Of a stretch of DNA of 44,679 bases, positions 40,689 to 44,679 are shown piece after piece. The notes beneath the pieces were generated by a model. It did no database searches. It was given only the letters and a program-made list of their open reading frames with translations, and was not told the origin of the DNA. The stretch is from the NCBI GenBank assembly GCA_006226775.1, contig SBGD01000044.1, positions 1-44,679 of the forward strand. Direction: 5' to 3'. Source of the stretch: Paracoccaceae bacterium. Its GTDB lineage: Bacteria; Pseudomonadota; Alphaproteobacteria; Rhodobacterales; Rhodobacteraceae. The translations under genes and the position numbers were made by a program. Position 1 is the stretch's first letter. Every line of letters begins with the position of its first letter.

Positions 40689-41603
40689 ATGCGCTCTCCC
40701 GACGCCCTGACCGAGAAAACCAACGAGGACACGCCGCAGGGCCTGGTCTTCGCGATCACCGCCTATGTGCTCTGGGGCTTTCTGCCGCTTTACATGAAGG
40801 CCGTGGCGCATATGCCGCCGGTCGAGGTGGTGGCGCATCGGGTGATCTGGTCGGTGCCGGTGGCGGGCGCGGTGCTGGTGGCGCTGGGCCGGACCCGGGA
40901 CCTGCGCGAGGCGCTGAAAAGCCCGCGGACGCTGGCCATGGCCTGCGTCACGGCGGCGCTGGTGTCGATCAACTGGGGCATCTACGTCTGGGCGATTGCC
41001 AACGACCGGGCGCTGGACGCGGCGCTGGGCTATTACATCAACCCGCTGTTCTCGATCTTCCTCGGCGCGGTGCTCTTGCGCGAGAGCCTCGGGCGCTTGC
41101 AGATGCTGGCCATCGCGCTGGCCGCCGCGGCGGTGCTGGTGATCGCGCTCGATGCCGAGCGGCTGCCCTGGCCGGCGGTCGGGCTGATGCTGAGCTGGGG
41201 CTTTTACGCGCTGGCCAAGAAGCAGTTGCCGGTGGGGCCGAACCAGGGCTTCCTGCTGGAAGTGCTGATCCTGCTGGCGCCGGCCATCGGCTACCTGGCC
41301 TGGCTCGGGACGGCGGGGGAGGGCCATTTCGGCGGTGCGCCGCTCGATACCTGGCTGCTGCTGGGCTGCGGCGTGGTCACCGCGGTGCCGCTGCTGTTTT
41401 ACGCCAATGGCGCGAAGCTGTTGCGGCTGTCGACCATCGGCATCCTGCAATATATCGCGCCGACGATGATCTTTCTGATCGCGGTCTTCGTCTTTGACGA
41501 GCCCTTCGGGCGGGCGCGGATGATCGCCTTTCCGATGATCTGGCTGGCGCTGGTGCTTTACTCGGTCTCGATGATCCGCACCATGCGGCGGGCGCGGGGC
41601 TAG
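40689..41603 (+). CDS. rarD: EamA family transporter RarD
   Basis: A 304-residue inner-membrane protein with about ten helices in two EamA repeats, classed as RarD. The name comes from a chloramphenicol-sensitivity annotation. The substrate is unknown. Typical marks are AYVLWGFLPLYMKAV (about 25-39), HRVIWSVP, INWGIYVWAI and ALGYYINPLFSIFLGAVLLRE (split at 120-140), then GILQYIAPTMIFLIAVFVFDEPF. The ATG lies 66 bases after the Sua5-type gene, so co-transcription is possible. Confidence 0.9.
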   Translation: MRSPDALTEKTNEDTPQGLVFAITAYVLWGFLPLYMKAVAHMPPVEVVAHRVIWSVPVAGAVLVALGRTRDLREALKSPRTLAMACVTAALVSINWGIYVWAIANDRALDAALGYYINPLFSIFLGAVLLRESLGRLQMLAIALAAAAVLVIALDAERLPWPAVGLMLSWGFYALAKKQLPVGPNQGFLLEVLILLAPAIGYLAWLGTAGEGHFGGAPLDTWLLLGCGVVTAVPLLFYANGAKLLRLSTIGILQYIAPTMIFLIAVFVFDEPFGRARMIAFPMIWLALVLYSVSMIRTMRRARG

Positions 41604-41651
41604 CTCATAGGCCCTTGCGGGCGCTCTTCGCTTTTGGCAGAGGCTGTGCCC

Positions 41652-42299
41652 ATGGATGCACGCTATCAGCCCCCCGTGACGCCGCTGGACGTGGTACACG
41701 CGGATCACGAGATCCTGGTGGTCAACAAGCCTGCCGGGCTGCTCTCGGTGCCGGGCAAGGGGCCGGACCTGGCCGATTGCCTGATCGCGCGGCTGCAGGA
41801 GGCCTTTCCCACCGCGCTGCTGGTGCATCGGCTGGACCGCGATACCTCGGGGGTGATGGTCTTCGGCCTGACGCCCCATGCCCAGCGCCACCTCGGCCTG
41901 CAATTCGAGAAACGCCAGGTGAAAAAGACCTACGTGGCGCGGCTTGCCGGGCGGCTGGAGCCGCGGACCGGCACGGTCGATCTGCCGCTGGTCGTGGATT
42001 GGCCGAACCGGCCCTTGCAGAAGGTCTGTCACCAGACCGGACGGGCGGCGCAGACCGATTGGCGGGTGGTCTCCCATGGCGCGGGCGAGACCCGGGTGCG
42101 CTTCATGCCGAAGACCGGGCGTTCGCACCAGTTGCGGGTCCATGCGCTGGCGCTGGGGCATGTGATCCTGGGCGATCCGCTTTATGCCGAGGGACCGGCG
42201 CGGGATTTCGAGCGGCTGATGCTGCATTCCGAGGAGTTGCGGTTGCGCCATCCCGATGGCGGGGCGGGGATGAAGTTCCGGGTCAAGGCGCCGTTCTGA
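41652..42299 (+). CDS. RluA-family pseudouridine synthase
   Basis: A 215-residue RNA pseudouridine synthase without an S4 domain. The substrate-binding VVNKPAGLLSVPGKG (about 24-38) is followed by HRLDRDTSGVMVF, in which D62 is the catalytic Asp. The C-terminal GRSHQLRVHALALGHVILGD block is also present. The short S4-less form fits RluA (23S U746 and tRNA U32), but the target is not proved. ATG 41652 is chosen, with CAGAGG upstream. An in-frame TTG at 41634 would add six residues. It is convergent with the P450 gene. Confidence 0.88.
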   Translation: MDARYQPPVTPLDVVHADHEILVVNKPAGLLSVPGKGPDLADCLIARLQEAFPTALLVHRLDRDTSGVMVFGLTPHAQRHLGLQFEKRQVKKTYVARLAGRLEPRTGTVDLPLVVDWPNRPLQKVCHQTGRAAQTDWRVVSHGAGETRVRFMPKTGRSHQLRVHALALGHVILGDPLYAEGPARDFERLMLHSEELRLRHPDGGAGMKFRVKAPF

Positions 42300-42316
42300 G
42301 CGGGAACGTCGGGCAG

Positions 42317-42376
42317 GAGGGGGCCAGCCCCCTCGGCCTTCGGCCTCACCCCCGGAGTTTGTCCGGCAAGATGAAG
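42317..42376. repeat. GC-rich hairpin element of a type common in Rhodobacterales gaps
   Basis: GAGGGGGC/GCCCCCTC (42317-42334) is followed by GGCC TTCG-type hairpin, then CACCCCCGGAGT and GGCAAGATGAAG (42365-42376). I recall this order of blocks from many Rhodobacterales intergenic regions, but there is no second copy in the window, so this rests on memory. It lies between convergent genes (RluA-type and P450) and may also act as a terminator. Confidence 0.45.
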
Positions 42377-42403
42377 CACGAAAGACCGATTGGGCGCGGC
42401 GGT

Positions 42404-43771
42404 TTATTGCAGCCTTTCCGCCTCGAGCCAGACGCCGCCTTCGGGGCGCAGGGTGATGATCATCACCGGCGCGGGGTCGCGGCCGGGGACCGGGCGGAAG
42501 CGGAAGCGTGACAGCAGCGTGGCGAGGATGATCACCGCTTCCTGGATGGCGAAACTGGCGCCGATGCAGATGCGCGGCCCGTCGCCGAAAGGCAGGTAGG
42601 CATAGCGCGGCACCGCCTTGCGGTCGGCGAACCGCTCGGGGCGGAAGGCGTCGGGCGCGTCCCAGAGCAGGCGGTTGCGGTGCAGCGCGTAGATCGGGAT
42701 CATCACCGTGTCGCCGGCGCGGATCTCGCGCCCGCACAGGGTGTCGGCCTTTTGCGCGGTGCGCGAGATGATGCCCGCGGGCGGGTAGAGCCGCAGCGCC
42801 TCGTCGACGATCTGGCGGATGTAGGGCAGCTGCGCCACGTCCTCGCCGGTGGCGGCGCGGCCCTGCAGCACCGCCTGCGCCTCGGCCCGGGCGCGGTCCT
42901 GCACCGCCGGGTCGAAGGCGCAGAGATAGAGCGACCAGCTCAGGCTGAGCGCGGTGGTCTCGTGGCCCGCGACGATGAAGGTCAGCAGGTTGTCGCGCAG
43001 CTCGGCCACCGACATCTTGCGCCGGGTTTCCGGGTCCTCGCCCGCCATCAAGAGGTCGAGCAGGTCCGGCACGCCCCCGGGGCTGCGCCCGGCGCGGGCG
43101 TCGATGGCCCGGTCGGCGACGGATTTCATCTGCCGCAGCGCCTTGCCGGAGATCAGCCGCCTCGGGCGCGGCACCCAGTCGGGCATGCCCAGCATGTCGA
43201 AGAGCGAGACCTTGCCGGCGGCGGCGATATAGTCGTCGATGGCGCGGTGCACGCCCTGGCGGTCGAAGACGCTGTCGCCGGAAAAGGTCACGTCCGAGAT
43301 CACGTCGAAGGTGGTGGTGACCATCTCGTCATAGAGGTTCACCGCCCTCGGCCCCGCCGCGGCAATCCGGTCGCAGGCGCGCGCCGCCGCAGCGCTCATG
43401 ATCGGGGCGAGGTTCATCACGTTGCGGTGCGAAAACACCGGCGCCGCGGTGCGCCTTTGCCAGCGCCAATGCGCGCCCTCGGCAATGAACAGCGATTCGC
43501 CGATGGCGGGACGCAGCAGGTTCTTGGTGACCAGCGATTTCGGGTAGTCGTCCAGCCGTTCCAGCAGCATGGCCCGGATCGCGTCCGGGTCCATCACCAT
43601 GTGCCAGCGCACCCCGGTCCGGCCCGAGACCATGGGCTGGGTGGTGGCGATTTTCGGCAGGATACTCAACAGGTTGCGCCGCGCAGCCCCGAGGCTGGCC
43701 AGAAGCCCCAGGGGCCTTGTGCCAAGCGGGACATGCACGGGCAGGGGCGGGGGCGGGCCGGTGTCGGGCAT
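42404..43771 (-). CDS. Cytochrome P450
   Basis: A heme-thiolate monooxygenase of 455 residues, soluble. The I-helix oxygen-activation motif is AGHETT (268-273), ExxR is E324-R327 in DEALRLYPP, the PERF segment is FRPERF, and the heme loop is FGDGPRICIG with C402 as the iron ligand. No fused reductase or adjacent ferredoxin gene is present, so electron partners are elsewhere. The start at 43771 (MPDTGPPPPLP) has AAGGA about 10 bases upstream. Met codons at 43798 and 43873 are less likely. The substrate is unknown. Confidence 0.92.
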   Translation of the reverse strand: MPDTGPPPPLPVHVPLGTRPLGLLASLGAARRNLLSILPKIATTQPMVSGRTGVRWHMVMDPDAIRAMLLERLDDYPKSLVTKNLLRPAIGESLFIAEGAHWRWQRRTAAPVFSHRNVMNLAPIMSAAAARACDRIAAAGPRAVNLYDEMVTTTFDVISDVTFSGDSVFDRQGVHRAIDDYIAAAGKVSLFDMLGMPDWVPRPRRLISGKALRQMKSVADRAIDARAGRSPGGVPDLLDLLMAGEDPETRRKMSVAELRDNLLTFIVAGHETTALSLSWSLYLCAFDPAVQDRARAEAQAVLQGRAATGEDVAQLPYIRQIVDEALRLYPPAGIISRTAQKADTLCGREIRAGDTVMIPIYALHRNRLLWDAPDAFRPERFADRKAVPRYAYLPFGDGPRICIGASFAIQEAVIILATLLSRFRFRPVPGRDPAPVMIITLRPEGGVWLEAERLQ

Positions 43772-43823
43772 GGGGGAGGGATCCTTTTGCCTCAGCATAT
43801 AGGCCGCGCGGGCCGCGGTGCAA

Positions 43824-43852
43824 TTGCGCCGCCGCGACCGCTGGGCTAGGTA
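43824..43852 (+). promoter_or_regulatory. Candidate promoter of the 43891 lipoprotein gene
   Basis: TTGCGC at 43824-43829 and TAGGTA at 43847-43852, 17 bases apart, about 38 bases before the ATG, in the divergent gap with the P450 gene. Only partial matches to consensus. Confidence 0.3.
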
Positions 43853-43890
43853 GGAACGGTTTTGTAGGTCCAACCAGGGAATTCCGCTTC

Positions 43891-44496
43891 ATGCGCGCGC
43901 TCATTGCCATTCTTGCCCTCGTGACACTCGTTTCCTGTGGCGACGGCCGCGATCTCGACGAGCCGCCCGCGCCCTTGGGCGATTTCAAGCTCGGCCATTC
44001 GATCGTGATCGCGCCGAACCTGGTCAAGGGCCCGCTGTCGCGCGAGGCCAGCAAGGAACAATGGGTCGCGGCGATGGACAAGGCGCTGGAGGACCGGTTC
44101 CGCCGCTATGACGGCGAGGACAAGAAGCTCTATCACTTCGGCGTCTCGGTCGAGGGCTATGTGCTGGCGCAGGTCGGCGTGCCGCTGGTGCTGCAGCCGA
44201 AATCGGTGCTGATCTTCCGGGTCACGGTCTGGGACGATGCCAAGGGCATCAAGCTGAACGAGGAACCGCACGAGATCACCGTGCTCGAGGCGATGTCGGC
44301 CAATACCGTGGCCGGGTCGGGCCTGACCCAGACCGCCGAGGAGCAGATGCAGAACCTGGTGATCAAGGGCGCCAAGCAGCTCGAGGTCTGGCTGGGCGTG
44401 CAGCAGAAGCGTCACGACTGGTTCACCCCCGATGCGCGGGTCGAGAAAGCCGAAGACGGCAAGCGCAAGAATACCGCGGCGCGTCCGGCCAACTGA
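43891..44496 (+). CDS. Conserved hypothetical lipoprotein
   Basis: A 201-residue predicted lipoprotein. The signal is [13 protein letters not shown] with lipobox LVSC (C16). The mature part has a strand-rich region, [20 protein letters not shown] (about 31-50), then [30 protein letters not shown] and a basic C-terminus. I do not recognise a named domain. It lies 91 bases upstream of tuf, which has its own candidate promoter. It is divergent from the P450 gene. The frame from 43717 is a shadow. Confidence 0.75.
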   Translation: MRALIAILALVTLVSCGDGRDLDEPPAPLGDFKLGHSIVIAPNLVKGPLSREASKEQWVAAMDKALEDRFRRYDGEDKKLYHFGVSVEGYVLAQVGVPLVLQPKSVLIFRVTVWDDAKGIKLNEEPHEITVLEAMSANTVAGSGLTQTAEEQMQNLVIKGAKQLEVWLGVQQKRHDWFTPDARVEKAEDGKRKNTAARPAN

Positions 44497-44499
44497 CGC

Positions 44500-44528
44500 T
44501 TGATTTTCCGGGTCAAAGCCAATATCTG
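44500..44528 (+). promoter_or_regulatory. tuf: Candidate promoter of tuf
   Basis: TTGATT at 44500-44505 and TATCTG at 44523-44528 are 17 bases apart, about 60 bases before the tuf ATG. It lies just after the lipoprotein stop. Confidence 0.45.
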
Positions 44529-44587
44529 GCCCGCGACGTAGCAACGGGCCAAGTCCGGCCCCCAAACCACGAGGCGCCAGAAGACAT

Positions 44588-44679
44588 GGCAAAGGAAAAG
44601 TTCGCGCGTAACAAACCGCATTGCAACATCGGCACCATCGGCCATGTTGACCACGGCAAGACGACGCTGACCGCGGCGA
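44588..44679 (+). CDS. tuf: Elongation factor Tu (3' truncated by window edge)
   Basis: Delivers aminoacyl-tRNA to the ribosome. Only the first 30 residues are in the window: [20 protein letters not shown] followed by the G1 P-loop [13 protein letters not shown]. This N-terminus is unmistakable for EF-Tu. The stop lies beyond the window. In relatives tuf may be duplicated, which cannot be judged here. Confidence 0.97.

Noticed and set aside
39642-42737. A 1031-codon minus-strand open frame
   Set aside because: It covers the Sua5-type, rarD and rluA-type genes on the opposite strand. It has no recognisable domain and a skewed amino acid composition.

Overview
This 44.7 kb window is chromosomal DNA from a high-GC alphaproteobacterium of the order Rhodobacterales (Rhodobacteraceae or roseobacter group). 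The evidence is the ribosomal protein sequences, a BztABCD-type amino acid transporter, a 44-residue aa3-type cytochrome oxidase subunit IV, an ATP12 chaperone, a host-attachment family protein and a DUF6173 protein. The finer taxon cannot be fixed by eye. No prophage, insertion sequence, CRISPR array, rRNA or tRNA gene was found.

Positions 1-10.4 kb hold the end of the S10/spc/alpha ribosomal region: rplN (cut by the window edge), rplX, rplE, rpsN, rpsH, rplF, rplR, rpsE, rpmD, rplO, secY, adk, rpsM, rpsK, rpoA and rplQ. The gene order is classical, but the series is broken up. A terminator follows rpmD, and a 1.2 kb insert carries a DUF1127 gene, its own terminator and a possible 46-residue ORF. 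A terminator-like hairpin lies just before secY. Palindromic repeats headed by GTAG sit in the rplR-rpsE, adk-rpsM and rpoA-rplQ gaps.

10.4-17.3 kb holds a DCC-family thiol oxidoreductase, a small protein plus host-attachment protein pair, a periplasmic Do/HtrA protease with rarA, and a tight crcB-rluC-HAD phosphatase-ATP12 run. 17.5-22.0 kb is the bztABCD operon for acidic amino acids and their amides. 22.0-24.0 kb is an overlapping minus-strand group: SixA-like phosphatase, iron-sulfur protein and fatty acid hydroxylase family protein. 24.0-28.4 kb is yidC-MOSC-engB-argB on the minus strand. 28.6-32.5 kb holds a DsbD N-domain protein, YqgE, idi, a cytochrome c and a lone phnM.

32.6-36.7 kb holds a lipoprotein with a possible permuted papain-like His/Cys pair, CoxIV, DUF6173 and the translationally coupled kdsD-kdsB-kdsA operon for KDO. 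36.8-39.6 kb is an acyl-CoA dehydrogenase plus metallo-beta-lactamase-fold pair. 39.65-44.5 kb holds a Sua5-type tRNA modification enzyme, RarD, an RluA-type pseudouridine synthase, a cytochrome P450 and a lipoprotein. The window ends in the first codons of tuf.

The most distinctive non-coding signals are two repeat families. One is a GTAG-headed REP-like family, including two near-identical head-to-head pairs in inverted orientation inside the ribosomal cluster. The other is a 40-bp double palindrome with every arm bounded by GATC. It has four copies, two of which bracket the kds operon as direct repeats. All functional statements come from reading the sequence and general family knowledge. 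No database search was run.
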